Below are positions 35,094 to 43,722 of a DNA stretch of 64,000 bases, in pieces (position 1 is the stretch's first letter; the number at the start of each line of letters is the position of its first letter). A program made the translations under genes and the position numbers. Origin of the DNA: Streptomyces davaonensis JCM 4913 (lineage in GTDB: Bacteria > Actinomycetota > Actinomycetes > Streptomycetales > Streptomycetaceae). The notes below the pieces were generated by a model. The model was not told where the DNA came from, did no database searches, and was given only the letters and a program-made list of their open reading frames with translations. The stretch lies in NCBI RefSeq assembly GCF_000349325.1, contig NC_020504.1, forward strand, positions 1,894,053 to 1,958,052, written 5' to 3'.

Positions 35094-35721
35094 CCTCGCG
35101 GACCGCGTGCTCGTCGCGGGCCAGCAGGGCGTCGAGGAGTTCGAGGTGCTCCTCGGCGGAGGCCAGCAGCCGGCCCGCCTTCACCAGCGCGGTGAGGCCG
35201 TAGAGGCGGGAGCGGCCGCGCAGGTCGCCGACCACCTCGACCAGGTGGGTGTTGCCCGCGAGGGCGAGCAGGCCGAGGTGGAAGCGGGTGTCGGCCTCGA
35301 CGTACGCGATGAGGTCGCCGGCCGCCGCGGCCTGCACGATCTCACGGGCGGCCGGGCGCAGCGCCTCCAAGGAGACCGCGTCGGCGGTCCTGGCCAGCTC
35401 CACCACCGTGGGGATCTCGATGAGCGCGCGGATGTGCTTGTACTCGTCGAGCTGCTTCTCGGAGACCTCTGTGACCCGGAAGCCCTTGTTGGGCACGGTG
35501 TCGACCAGGCCCTCCTTGGCCAGATCGAGCATGGCTTCGCGCACCGGGGTGGCCGAGACACCGAAGCGGGCGGCCAGGGTCGGCGCGGAGTACACCTCGC
35601 CGGGCAGGAGTTCGCCGGCGATCAGCGCGGCCCGTAGGGCGTCGGCGACCCGCTCGCGGTAGCTGCGCTTCTTGCCGCCCAGCGAGGGCAGGGAGGGGGC
35701 GCCGGCGGGCTGGGCGGGCAT
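35044..35721 (-). CDS. GntR-family regulator (FCD type) of hydroxyproline catabolism
   Basis: A 225-aa regulator with an N-terminal winged helix (about 15-75, LAARFGVSATPVREAML) and a C-terminal FCD domain (helical, with metal-type residues EADTRFHLGLL and HLELLDALLARD). It is last in the leftward operon for hydroxyproline breakdown and starts 66 bases after the epimerase gene, with AGGAG upstream. FCD regulators bind small organic acids; a hydroxyproline-derived ligand is likely. The motif ATGTCAC recurs at three operon boundaries and may be its site. Confidence 0.88.
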   Translation of the reverse strand: MPAQPAGAPSLPSLGGKKRSYRERVADALRAALIAGELLPGEVYSAPTLAARFGVSATPVREAMLDLAKEGLVDTVPNKGFRVTEVSEKQLDEYKHIRALIEIPTVVELARTADAVSLEALRPAAREIVQAAAAGDLIAYVEADTRFHLGLLALAGNTHLVEVVGDLRGRSRLYGLTALVKAGRLLASAEEHLELLDALLARDEHAVREVMTRHLGHVRGLWAAK

Positions 35722-35744
35722 AGGGAGGTCTCCTAGGGAATGCA

Positions 35745-35758
35745 ATGTCACGCGTCAC
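35745..35758. promoter_or_regulatory. Candidate GntR site upstream of its own gene
   Basis: ATGTCACGCGTCAC contains the ATGTCAC half-site also found at 37717 and 40598. It lies 24 bases before the GntR start codon, between that gene and the epimerase gene, suggesting autoregulation from an internal promoter. Confidence 0.45.
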
Positions 35759-35786
35759 CGGCATTATCCCCGGTGGGCGGATCGGG

Positions 35787-36788
35787 CTAGAGAACGAACC
35801 CGGCCGGAAACGGATCGTCCGGATCGAGCAGGTACTGGGCCGTCCCGGTGATCCAGGCGCGGCCGGTGAAGCTGGGCAGGACGGCGGGCCGCCCGGCGAC
35901 CTCGGTGGTGCCGAGGAGCCGCCCGGTGAACCGGGTGCCGATGAAGGACTCGTTGACGAACTCGGTGTGCAGCGGGAGTTCGCCGCGCGCGTGCAGCTGG
36001 GCCATCCGGGCGCTGGTGCCGGTGCCGCAGGGCGAGCGGTCGAACCAGCCCGGGTGGATGGCCATGGCGTGCCGGGAGTGGCGGGCGGTGGCGCCGGGGG
36101 CGATCAGGTGGACGTGGTGGCAGCCGCGGATGGACGGATCCTCCGGGTGTACGGGTTCGGCCTCCGCGTTGATCGCCTCCATGAGGGACAGGCCCGCCTT
36201 GAGGATGTCGTCCTTGCGGGCGCGGTCGAAGGGCAGCCCGAACTCCTCCAGCGGCAGGATGGCGTAGAAGTTGCCGCCGTATGCCAGGTCATATGTCACC
36301 GTGCGCCCGTCGGGCAGTGCGATCTTGCGGTCGAGGGCGACGGAGAAGGACGGCACGTTCTTCAGCGTGACCGCCTTCGCGGCCCCGCCCTCCACCGCGA
36401 CCTCGGCGACGACGAGTCCGGCCGGGGTGTCGAGCCGGATGGTGGTGACCGGTTCGACGACCTCGACCATGCCGGTCTCCACCAGCACGGTCGCCACGCC
36501 GATCGTGCCGTGCCCGCACATCGGCAGATAGCCGGAGACCTCGATGTAGATCACGCCCCAGTCGCAGTCGGGGCGGGTGGGCGGCTGGAGGATGGCGCCG
36601 CTCATCGCCGAGTGGCCGCGCGGCTCGTTCATCAGGAGCTGCTTGATGTCGTCGCGGTGCTCACGGAACCACAGGCGCCGTTCGTTCATGGTGGCGCCCG
36701 GGACCGTGCCGATGCCGCCGGTGACGACCCTGGTGGGCATGCCTTCGGTGTGCGAGTCGACGGCGTGCAGGACGAGTCTGCTGCGCAT
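35787..36788 (-). CDS. Proline racemase family, 4-hydroxyproline 2-epimerase
   Basis: A 333-aa protein with both catalytic cysteines of the epimerase group: MCGHGTIG (Cys near 90) and SPCGTGTSAR (Cys near 253). A dehydratase would have Thr in place of the first. HTEGMPTRVVTGG and the GHSAMSGA segment are typical of 4-hydroxyproline 2-epimerase, which interconverts trans-4-hydroxy-L-proline and cis-4-hydroxy-D-proline. The neighbouring dehydrogenase and deaminase perform the following steps. It starts 5 bases after the deaminase stop. Confidence 0.9.
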   Translation of the reverse strand: MRSRLVLHAVDSHTEGMPTRVVTGGIGTVPGATMNERRLWFREHRDDIKQLLMNEPRGHSAMSGAILQPPTRPDCDWGVIYIEVSGYLPMCGHGTIGVATVLVETGMVEVVEPVTTIRLDTPAGLVVAEVAVEGGAAKAVTLKNVPSFSVALDRKIALPDGRTVTYDLAYGGNFYAILPLEEFGLPFDRARKDDILKAGLSLMEAINAEAEPVHPEDPSIRGCHHVHLIAPGATARHSRHAMAIHPGWFDRSPCGTGTSARMAQLHARGELPLHTEFVNESFIGTRFTGRLLGTTEVAGRPAVLPSFTGRAWITGTAQYLLDPDDPFPAGFVL

Positions 36789-36793
36789 GGCCG

Positions 36794-37690
36794 CTACGCC
36801 AATCCGGCCGCGACGGCCTGCTCGGTGGCGGCCCTGACGGCGGCCTCCTGCTCGGGCAGCAGCGGGACGCGCGGCGGGCGCACGGGACCGCCGTACCGCC
36901 CCACGATGTCCATGGACAACTTGATGGCCTGCACGAACTCGACCTGGGAGTCCCAGCGCAGCAGCGGGTGCAGTTGCGCGTACAGCTTCCTGGCGGTGTC
37001 CAGGTCCCCGGCGACGGCCGCGCGGTACAGCTCGACGCTCGCGCGAGGCAGCGCGTTCGGGTAGCCCGCCACCCAGCCCTTGGCGCCGGCCAGTGCCAGC
37101 TCCAGCAGGACGTCGTCGGCGCCGATCAACAGGTCGAGTTCCGGGGCCAGTTCGGCGATGCGGTAGGCGCGGCGGACGTCGCCGGAGAACTCCTTGACCG
37201 CGTGGATGTGGCCCTCGGCGTGCAGTTTGGCGAGCAGTTCCGGCACCAGGTCGACCTTGGTGTCGATGGGGTTGTTGTACGCCACGACCGGCACGCCCGC
37301 CTTCGCGACCTCGGCGTAGTGCGACAGCACCGAGCGTTCGTCGGCGCGGTAGGCGTTGGGCGGCAGCAGCATCACGGAGGCGCAGCCCGCGTCGCGTGCC
37401 TGCTCGGCCCAGCGGCGGGCCTCGGCGGAGCCGTAGGCGGCGACGCCGGGCATCACCCGCTCGCCGCCGATGGCGGACACCGCGGTCTCGACGACCTTGG
37501 CCCGCTCCTCGGGGGTGAGGACCTGGTACTCGCCGAGCGAGCCGTTCGGCACGACGCCGTCACAGCCGTTCTCGACGAGCCACGCGCAGTGCTCGGCGTA
37601 CCGGGCGTGGTCCACGGAGAGGTCGTCGGTGAGCGGAAGGGCGGTGGCGACGAGGACGCCGCGCCAGGGGCGGGGGTCGGTGGTGGTCAT
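36794..37690 (-). CDS. DHDPS-family 1-pyrroline-4-hydroxy-2-carboxylate deaminase
   Basis: A 298-aa class I aldolase-like protein. The Schiff-base lysine is in HAVKEFSGD (near 166), the tyrosine in VVAYNNPID, and GSLGEYQVLTPEER replaces the usual GTTGE of dihydrodipicolinate synthase. In this operon it is best read as the enzyme that deaminates 1-pyrroline-4-hydroxy-2-carboxylate to 2,5-dioxopentanoate. The ATG at 37690 has a GAGGAGC site. It lies between the epimerase and the dehydrogenase alpha gene, with a palindrome just upstream. Confidence 0.85.
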   Translation of the reverse strand: MTTTDPRPWRGVLVATALPLTDDLSVDHARYAEHCAWLVENGCDGVVPNGSLGEYQVLTPEERAKVVETAVSAIGGERVMPGVAAYGSAEARRWAEQARDAGCASVMLLPPNAYRADERSVLSHYAEVAKAGVPVVAYNNPIDTKVDLVPELLAKLHAEGHIHAVKEFSGDVRRAYRIAELAPELDLLIGADDVLLELALAGAKGWVAGYPNALPRASVELYRAAVAGDLDTARKLYAQLHPLLRWDSQVEFVQAIKLSMDIVGRYGGPVRPPRVPLLPEQEAAVRAATEQAVAAGLA

Positions 37691-37716
37691 ACGGGCTCCT
37701 CGATGATCGGTGAAGT

Positions 37717-37728
37717 GTGACATGTCAC
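37717..37728. promoter_or_regulatory. 12-bp palindrome, candidate GntR operator
   Basis: GTGACATGTCAC is perfectly self-complementary and lies 27 bases upstream of the deaminase start, in the 52-base gap after the dehydrogenase alpha gene. It contains ATGTCAC on both strands. Its position inside the operon suggests an internal, regulated promoter. Confidence 0.6.
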
Positions 37729-37742
37729 TGGTTCCAAATGAC

Positions 37743-39140
37743 TCACGCGTCGCCGTCCGCCTCCCCGGCCCGCGCCAGCACCCCGAGCGGCACCGGCCGG
37801 GCGAACGGCCGCCGGGACGGGGTCAGGGCGCACCCGGCGAGTCCCGCGACCGCCGGTCCGCACACCCGCCCCTGGCACCAGCCCATTCCGGCCCGGGTCA
37901 GCAGCTTGACGGTCCGCGCGTCCCCGGCGCCGAGTTCCTCGACGGCCTCGCGGACCGCGCCGCCGGTGACCTCCTCGCAGCGGCACACCACGGTGTCGTC
38001 GGTGATCAGCGACGTCCAGTGCGCGGGCGGCGCGTACACGCCGTCGAGCGCGGCGAAGAAGGCCCGCAGCCGGGTCCGGGTCCGCGCGGCCGCCGCCCAC
38101 GCGCGCGGGTCGGGCTCGGTCCCGTGCAGCCGGGCCGCCGCGGACCGGCCCGCGATGTGCCCCTCGGCCAGGGAGAGCACGGCCCCGCCGATGCCGGTGG
38201 TCTCCCCCGCCGCCCAGACGCCGGGTACATCGGTGCGCTGCTCCGCGTCGACGTGCACGGCGACTCCGTCGAGCCGGCAGCCGAGGGTCTCGGCGAGGTC
38301 GGTGTGCGGCAGCATGCCGTGGCCGACGGCCAGGGTGTCGCACGGGATCCGGCGCCCGGTGCCGGGCCTGGTCCGCCCGGCGCGGTCGAGCGCGGCCACC
38401 GTCACCGCCTCAAGGCGCTCGGTGCCGTGCGCCTCGACGACGGTGTGCCGGGCGAGCGTGGGCACCCGGTGCCGGAGCAGCCGGGCCGCGTACCCGGCGC
38501 CTTCGACGACCTTCGCGGGCTCGGCGAGCAGCGCCCGGGAGCGCCGTACGAAGCCCAGGGGGTCGGCCGATTCCACGAGGGCCGCGACCTCGACGCCCGC
38601 CGCCGCAAGGCCGGTGGCGACCGGCAGCAGCAGCGGTCCGGTCCCGGCGACGACCGCGGTACGGCCGGACACCGCCAGGGAGCCCTTGAGCATGGCCTGG
38701 GCGCCGCCCGCGGTGAGGACACCGGGGAGGGTCCAGCCGGGGAAGGGCAGCACCTTCTCGTAGCCGCCGGTGGCCAGGAGCACGGCGTCGGCGTGCACCT
38801 CGGCCGGGTCGGTCTGCTCGGGGCCGAGGAGGGCCCGCAGGGTGAAGCCCGCGCGGGGGCCGCGTTCGACGAGCCAGACGTGATGGTCCGTCAAGTGCCG
38901 TACGAAGTCGGCGTGTTTGCGCATTCCGTCGCGCAGTCGCTCCCAGGTGCGCCATTGGTGGTGGAGGGCTTCGGGGCGGCGGGCACCGAGATCCGACGCG
39001 GGCTGCCGGTAGAACTGGCCGCCCGCCTCCGGGGCCGCGTCGATCAGGGTGACCCGTACGCCGTGGGCGGCGGCCGCGAGGGTCGCGGCGAGGCCCGCGG
39101 GGCCCGCGCCGATCACCGCGAGGTGCGGTCGGTCAGTCAT
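37743..39140 (-). CDS. D-hydroxyproline dehydrogenase alpha subunit (NAD/FAD oxidoreductase)
   Basis: A 465-aa flavoprotein of the HcnB/OoxA-like type. It starts with LAVIGAGPAGLAATLAAAA, has a second dinucleotide fold (RTAVVAGTGPLLLPVA), and ends with a BFD-like [2Fe-2S] domain: CRCEEVTGG and WCQGRVCGP supply four cysteines. With the gamma and beta genes upstream it forms the heteromeric dehydrogenase that oxidises cis-4-hydroxy-D-proline. The ATG overlaps the end of the gamma gene by 8 bases. Confidence 0.85.
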   Translation of the reverse strand: MTDRPHLAVIGAGPAGLAATLAAAAHGVRVTLIDAAPEAGGQFYRQPASDLGARRPEALHHQWRTWERLRDGMRKHADFVRHLTDHHVWLVERGPRAGFTLRALLGPEQTDPAEVHADAVLLATGGYEKVLPFPGWTLPGVLTAGGAQAMLKGSLAVSGRTAVVAGTGPLLLPVATGLAAAGVEVAALVESADPLGFVRRSRALLAEPAKVVEGAGYAARLLRHRVPTLARHTVVEAHGTERLEAVTVAALDRAGRTRPGTGRRIPCDTLAVGHGMLPHTDLAETLGCRLDGVAVHVDAEQRTDVPGVWAAGETTGIGGAVLSLAEGHIAGRSAAARLHGTEPDPRAWAAAARTRTRLRAFFAALDGVYAPPAHWTSLITDDTVVCRCEEVTGGAVREAVEELGAGDARTVKLLTRAGMGWCQGRVCGPAVAGLAGCALTPSRRPFARPVPLGVLARAGEADGDA

Positions 39141-39435
39141 CGTGGCCCGTCCCCTCCTGGGTGCGGATCGCGTCGCCGGGGTGCAAGGGCACCAGACAGG
39201 CGCGTTGGTTGGGGCGGTCGTTGACGGTCACCAGGCAGTCGAAGCAGATGCCGATGCCGCAGAAGACACCGCGTGGGCGGCCCGCGCCGCGGGTGCCGCG
39301 CCAGGAGGTGATCCCGGCCGCCCAGAGCGCGGCGGCCACCGTCTGTCCGGGCAGCGCCTCGATCTCCCGGCCGTCCAGGGTGACGGTGAAGGCGGGTCCC
39401 GGGCGGGCTCCGGCCAGGTCCAGGGGTGTTCTCAC
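39133..39435 (-). CDS. D-hydroxyproline dehydrogenase gamma subunit ([2Fe-2S] protein)
   Basis: A 100-aa ferredoxin-like protein. FCGIGICFDCLVTV plus the later RACLVPL supplies the cysteines of a [2Fe-2S] cluster, and TVTLDGREIEALPGQTVAAA is the typical beta-grasp start. Such subunits (HcnA/OoxC-like) link the two flavoprotein subunits. It is overlapped on both sides by the beta and alpha genes, so the three are translated as a unit. Confidence 0.85.
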   Translation of the reverse strand: MRTPLDLAGARPGPAFTVTLDGREIEALPGQTVAAALWAAGITSWRGTRGAGRPRGVFCGIGICFDCLVTVNDRPNQRACLVPLHPGDAIRTQEGTGHDD

Positions 39436-40589
39436 GCGGCCTCCTCGGGGGCGGGGAAGCGGTCGGGGCGGAAGGGCGTCAGGCTCAGGTCGGGGCTCTT
39501 GCCGGTCAGCGCCTGGGTGATGAGGTGTGCGGTGCCGGTGGCGAGGCCGATTCCGGCGCCCTCGTGCCCGCAGGCGTGGTGCAGTCCCGGGACCCGGGGG
39601 TCGGGGCCGATGGCGGGCAGATGGTCGGGGAGGTACGGGCGGAACCCGGCGTAGGAGCGCAGGGCGCGGACGTCGGCCAGGACGGGGAAGAGCCGGGTCG
39701 CTCCGGCGGCCAGGGCGCGGACGACGGACAGCGAGAAGGTGCGGTCGAACCCGACCCGTTCCCGGCTGGCGCCGATCAGTACCGGTCCGGCGGCGGTGCC
39801 CTCCACGACCGGGGAGGTCTGGAGCGCGGCGGAGTCGCTGGCCACGTCGGCCACGTAGTCGGCGGCGTAGACCTTGTGGTGGATCAGGCGCGGGAACGGT
39901 TCGGTGACCAGGACGAAGCCGCGGCGCGGGAGGACCGGGAGGTGGGTGCCGGCGAGGGCGGCCAGGTCGCCGCCCCAGGTCCCGGTGGCGTTGACGACCG
40001 CCGGGGCATGGAGGTCCCCGCGGTCGGTGCGGACGCCGCGGACCGTGCCGTCGGGGGTGCGCAGGACGGCCGTCACGGTGTGGCCGGTCAGCAGGCGGGC
40101 GCCCGAGGCGCGGGCGAGGACGGCGGCGGCGAGGGCGGGCATGACCTGGCAGTCCTGCGGGTACAGCACACCGCCGGGCAGGCCCTTGGCCAGGTGGGGT
40201 TCGAGGTCGTACAGCCCCTCCCCCACGACGGTCTCGGCGACGACTCCGGCCGCGCGCTGCCGGTCGGCGAAGCGGTCCAGGGCCGTGAGGCCGTCCGGCG
40301 TCGAGGCGACGACCACGCCGCCCTTGGCCTCGTACTCGACGGACTCCCCGAACTCCTCGGCGACTTCCGCCCAGAGGCGGAGCGAGAGGAGAGCCAGGTC
40401 CAGTTCCGGACCGGGCTCCTTGTCGGAGACCAGGAGGTTGCCCTCTCCGGCGCCGGTGGTGCCGCCCGCCACCGGGCCACGGTCGACGAGGATCACGTCG
40501 AGGCCCGCCCGGGTCGCGTAGAAGGCGCAGGCCGCGCCCACCATTCCGGCTCCGACGACCACGACATCGCAGGTCAGTCGCTTGCTCAC
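39432..40589 (-). CDS. D-hydroxyproline dehydrogenase beta subunit (DAO-type flavoprotein)
   Basis: A 385-aa member of the glycine/D-amino-acid oxidase family. CDVVVVGAGMVGAACAFYA (about 7-25) binds FAD, and GHEGAGIGLATGTAHLI near the C-terminus completes the site. It should contain the active site that oxidises cis-4-hydroxy-D-proline, passing electrons to the other subunits. It is the first gene of the leftward operon. A 74-base gap to the divergent Xaa-Pro aminopeptidase contains the ATGTCAC motif. Confidence 0.87.
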   Translation of the reverse strand: MSKRLTCDVVVVGAGMVGAACAFYATRAGLDVILVDRGPVAGGTTGAGEGNLLVSDKEPGPELDLALLSLRLWAEVAEEFGESVEYEAKGGVVVASTPDGLTALDRFADRQRAAGVVAETVVGEGLYDLEPHLAKGLPGGVLYPQDCQVMPALAAAVLARASGARLLTGHTVTAVLRTPDGTVRGVRTDRGDLHAPAVVNATGTWGGDLAALAGTHLPVLPRRGFVLVTEPFPRLIHHKVYAADYVADVASDSAALQTSPVVEGTAAGPVLIGASRERVGFDRTFSLSVVRALAAGATRLFPVLADVRALRSYAGFRPYLPDHLPAIGPDPRVPGLHHACGHEGAGIGLATGTAHLITQALTGKSPDLSLTPFRPDRFPAPEEAA

Positions 40590-40597
40590 GCCAGTAC

Positions 40598-40608
40598 TAT
40601 GTCACATA
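40598..40608. promoter_or_regulatory. Candidate GntR operator in the divergent hydroxyproline promoter
   Basis: TATGTCACATA is nearly palindromic (TATGT/ACATA around one C) and sits 9 bases before the start of the dehydrogenase beta gene and 56 bases before the aminopeptidase start. It shares ATGTCAC with 37717 and 35745. It could control both divergent genes. Confidence 0.6.
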
Positions 40609-40663
40609 CTTCTCTTGCTGGGAACGTCAACGGAACACCAACCACACGGAAGAGGTGCCCGAC

Positions 40664-42076
40664 GTGGCGAAGGGCCGAAAGAACGGTCTGTACCGAGGGA
40701 TCTCCGAGGAACTCTCCGCACTGATGCGCACGGGCTGGGCCGACACCGAGCGCAGGGATCTGCTCCCCGCCGAGCAGTCGACCTACGCGGCCCGCCGCCG
40801 CGCCGCCCTCTCGGCGCTGTTCCCGGGCGAGCGGCTGATCGTGCCCTCGGGCGGCCTGCGGACCCGCTCCAACGACACGCACTATCCGTTCCGCCCGTAC
40901 TCCGGCTATGTGCATCTGACGGGCGACCAAGCCCGGGACGGCGCCCTGGTGCTGGAGCCGCGCCCCGACGGCGGCCATGACGCGCACTGCTACCAACTCC
41001 CCCGCGACAGCCGGGACAGCGACGAGTTCTGGGCCGGCTACACCGCCGAACTGTGGATGGGCCGCCGCCGTACGCTCGCCGAGTCGGAGCTCGTGCTGGG
41101 CCTGCCCTGCCGTGACATCCGCACTGTCGCCGAGGACCTCACCCACTCCTCCCCCGCGCCCACCCGGATCGTCCGCGGCGTCGACCCGGCGCTGGAGGCG
41201 GTCGTCGACACCGACGAGGCGCGCGACGACGCCCTGGAGGAGGCGGTGTCCGGGCTGCGGCTGGTCAAGGACGACTGGGAGATCGGCGAGCTGCGCCGCG
41301 CCGTCGACGCCACGGTCCGCGGCTTCACCGATGTCGTACGGGAGTTGTCGCAGGCCGTCGCCACCTCGGAGCGCTGGATCGAGGGCACCTTCTTCCGCCG
41401 CGCCCGGGTCGACGGCAACGACGTCGGCTACGGCTCGATCTGCGCCGCCGGGGAGCACGCCACGATCATGCACTGGCAGGACAACGACGGCCCCGTCCGG
41501 CCGGGCGAACTCCTGCTGCTGGACGCGGGCGTCGAGACCCGCACCCTCTACACCGCGGACGTCACCCGCACCCTCCCGATCAACGGCACCTTCAACCCCC
41601 TCCAACGGAAGGTCTACGACGCCGTGTTCGAGGCCCAGGAGGCGGGCATGGCGGCCGTCAAGCCGGGCGCGCACTACCGCGACTTCCATGAGGCGGCCCA
41701 ACGCTCGCTCACCGAGCGGCTGGTGGCCTGGGGCTTCATCGAGGGCCCCGCCGAGCGGGCCTACGAGCTGGGCCTGCAACGGCGGTTCACCATGGCGGGC
41801 ACCGGGCACATGCTGGGCCTGGACGTCCACGACTGCGCCCAGGCGCGCAACGCGGACTACGTGGACGGCGTGCTGGAGCCCGGCATGGTGCTCACCGTCG
41901 AGCCCGGACTGTACTTCCAGCCCGACGATCTGACCGTGCCCGAGCAGTGGCGGGGCATCGGGGTGCGCATCGAGGACGACCTCCTCGTCACCGCCGACGG
42001 TCACGAGAACCTGTCGGCGGCGCTGCCGCGCTCGGCAGCCGAAGTGGAGGCGTGGATGCGGGAGTTCGCGGGCTGA
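40664..42076 (+). CDS. Xaa-Pro aminopeptidase (aminopeptidase P, M24B)
   Basis: A 470-aa metallopeptidase that releases the N-terminal residue from peptides with proline (or hydroxyproline) second. The two-metal ligands of the pita-bread fold are visible: Asp in LLLDAGVETR, Asp in YTADVTRT, His in GTGHMLGLDVHD, Glu in LTVEPGLYF and Glu in VRIEDDLL. The start is uncertain: GTG 40664 has a GGAAGAG site at the right distance, while GTG 40655 adds three residues. It is divergent from the hydroxyproline operon, suggesting that it supplies imino acids from collagen-like or plant peptides. Confidence 0.88.
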   Translation: MAKGRKNGLYRGISEELSALMRTGWADTERRDLLPAEQSTYAARRRAALSALFPGERLIVPSGGLRTRSNDTHYPFRPYSGYVHLTGDQARDGALVLEPRPDGGHDAHCYQLPRDSRDSDEFWAGYTAELWMGRRRTLAESELVLGLPCRDIRTVAEDLTHSSPAPTRIVRGVDPALEAVVDTDEARDDALEEAVSGLRLVKDDWEIGELRRAVDATVRGFTDVVRELSQAVATSERWIEGTFFRRARVDGNDVGYGSICAAGEHATIMHWQDNDGPVRPGELLLLDAGVETRTLYTADVTRTLPINGTFNPLQRKVYDAVFEAQEAGMAAVKPGAHYRDFHEAAQRSLTERLVAWGFIEGPAERAYELGLQRRFTMAGTGHMLGLDVHDCAQARNADYVDGVLEPGMVLTVEPGLYFQPDDLTVPEQWRGIGVRIEDDLLVTADGHENLSAALPRSAAEVEAWMREFAG

Positions 42077-42161
42077 GCGAAGCCGCGGGGTCCAGCCGAC
42101 TCTCACAAGATGCCGAGTCCTGACCAGGCGCCGTCGGCGACCTGAACGCCGACGGTGCCCG

Positions 42162-42833
42162 TCAGACCTCGGGGACGGGCACCACGCTCAGGTGGGCCGC
42201 CGTGCGGCGCGGACGTCCGGCCCGGCGCGCGGGGGGCGTCGCGCGGCGCGTGTCGCGCAGGACGAGCGTCATCCGCGTGTAGCCCATGTCCTTGAGGACG
42301 CCGGGGGTCTCGTCGACGATCCGGCAGTCGGTGGCGCCCCAGCGCGGGTCCGGGTGGAGCAGCGGCCGTACGGCGCCGTCGTGGGCGAGGGCCTGTTCGC
42401 CGACCGTGCGGATCCACAGCGGCAGGCCGTGCCGGTAGGCGGCCTCCATGATCGGGTCCTGGGCGATGTCCCGGCGGATGGCCTGGAGTCCGTGGTCGTG
42501 ACCGTGCCGCTCCACGGCGGCCGCGAAGTTCGCCAGCATCGGCAGGCACCAGCTGGACTCATGGTCACCGAGGACGGTGCCGGCGTCGGGGTGGAACAGC
42601 ACGAACCGCAGGAAGTTCTCGCCGGGCATGGCCGTGGGATGCGGGTCCACGCCGCGGAAAAGTGACGCGAAAGCGGTGTTGGCCAACACGACGTCCCAGC
42701 GGTGGTCGAGCACCACGGAGGGGAAGGACACGGCTTCCAGAAGCGTGGCGTAGTCCTGGAGATAGGCCTGGGCCTCGGGATTCTCGGGGACGGGCCGCGG
42801 TGCCGATCGCTGCCCTCCTGCCTGATATGCCAT
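42162..42833 (-). CDS. MmyB-like ligand-sensing protein without DNA-binding domain
   Basis: A 223-aa protein matching the MmyB-like regulator C-terminal domain (PAS-like): FPSVVLDHRWDVVLANTAF, FLRFVLFHPDAG and IRRDIAQDPIMEAAYRHG. The usual N-terminal XRE helix-turn-helix is absent, as the protein starts only about 25 residues before the sensor domain. Stand-alone sensors of this kind may bind fatty acids or act with a partner. It is divergent from the XRE gene at 43058, which could supply the DNA-binding part. Its C-terminus is a short basic tail. Confidence 0.72.
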   Translation of the reverse strand: MAYQAGGQRSAPRPVPENPEAQAYLQDYATLLEAVSFPSVVLDHRWDVVLANTAFASLFRGVDPHPTAMPGENFLRFVLFHPDAGTVLGDHESSWCLPMLANFAAAVERHGHDHGLQAIRRDIAQDPIMEAAYRHGLPLWIRTVGEQALAHDGAVRPLLHPDPRWGATDCRIVDETPGVLKDMGYTRMTLVLRDTRRATPPARRAGRPRRTAAHLSVVPVPEV

Positions 42834-42904
42834 CGGGAGGTCACCCCTCTTGCCTGTGCGGCCTTGACGCGGCGCCCCGATCCTGCGGCCCAGATGCTCA
42901 CGGT

Positions 42905-42961
42905 GTCAACTATCGTGGCATTTCATGCCGGTTGACGGCTGAAATTGGCCACAGTTGTGGC
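42905..42961. promoter_or_regulatory. Nested palindromes between the MmyB-like and XRE genes
   Basis: GTCAAC (42905) pairs with GTTGAC (42931), enclosing GGCAT-TTC-ATGCC at 42917-42929. A second perfect palindrome, GCCACA-GT-TGTGGC, is at 42948-42961. Both lie in the divergent intergenic region and are plausible operators for the XRE regulator encoded downstream. Confidence 0.5.
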
Positions 42962-43057
42962 GAGACCTGGATGTGAGTTCGAACCACCCGCTACTCTCCG
43001 GGAAGTTCACACGCGACCGCTGGTGAGAAGACGGTGAGAGACGTAGGAGTTCTGTCG

Positions 43058-43708
43058 GTGACGGGTGGCTTCGAGGGTCCGGGCGCCACGGGTACGGCGG
43101 CTTTGCCGGCCGTCGTCGTTCGGGTGAGCGCGCTCGCCGACCGGCTGGACGTGCGGCACACCGAGGTCTTCCACAGCGGCAGGCTGTCCGTCGCCTCCGG
43201 CGTGCCCGAGCCCGTGGTCAAGGCGCTGCTCAGCGGCCACCGCGCGGGCGAACCGGATGTCCAGGCCCGCTTTCTGCAACGCCTGGACCTGCTGCGCCGC
43301 ACCCGGCTCAAGCCCAACGGCCGCAAGTACACCCAGCAGGAGATCGCCGACGGCGCGGGCATGTCACGCCAGCAGGCGGGCGCCCTGATCAACGGCGACC
43401 GGCGCCCCACGATGGAGCACTGCGACGCCCTCCAGCGCTTCTTCCGGGTGCACGCGGGATTCCTCACCGCGGAGGACCCCGAGGCGCTCGCGGGCGCCCT
43501 CCAGCGCACGGAACAGGAGCTCCTCCAGCAGCTCGCCGAGCGGGAGGCGGCCGCGGCCGCCGAGGATCCGCTGGAGCGGCTGCTTCAGGACCACGGCGTG
43601 CGCGGGATCGCCTGGCGGGCCGCGCAACTGCCCACCGACCAGCATCGCGACAAGGTCGCCGAATGGCTGGACATGCTCCTGGAGAGCGTCCAGCGGCCCG
43701 AGTCGTGA
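43058..43708 (+). CDS. XRE-family helix-turn-helix regulator
   Basis: A 216-aa protein with a central XRE-type helix-turn-helix (about 86-115, YTQQEIADGAGMSRQQAGALINGDRRP) and a helical C-terminus. I start at GTG 43058 because AGGAG lies 8 bases before it; a GTG 24 bases earlier has no such site. A metalloprotease of the ImmA/IrrE type follows immediately. In known pairs the protease cleaves the repressor to relieve repression; an equivalent role here is inference. Confidence 0.82.
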   Translation: MTGGFEGPGATGTAALPAVVVRVSALADRLDVRHTEVFHSGRLSVASGVPEPVVKALLSGHRAGEPDVQARFLQRLDLLRRTRLKPNGRKYTQQEIADGAGMSRQQAGALINGDRRPTMEHCDALQRFFRVHAGFLTAEDPEALAGALQRTEQELLQQLAEREAAAAAEDPLERLLQDHGVRGIAWRAAQLPTDQHRDKVAEWLDMLLESVQRPES

Positions 43709-43722
43709 CCCGGGGGAGAACT

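Noticed and set aside
42103..42549. Minus-strand frame overlapping the MmyB-like gene
   Set aside because: Arginine/proline-rich shadow in another frame of a gene with clear domain similarity.
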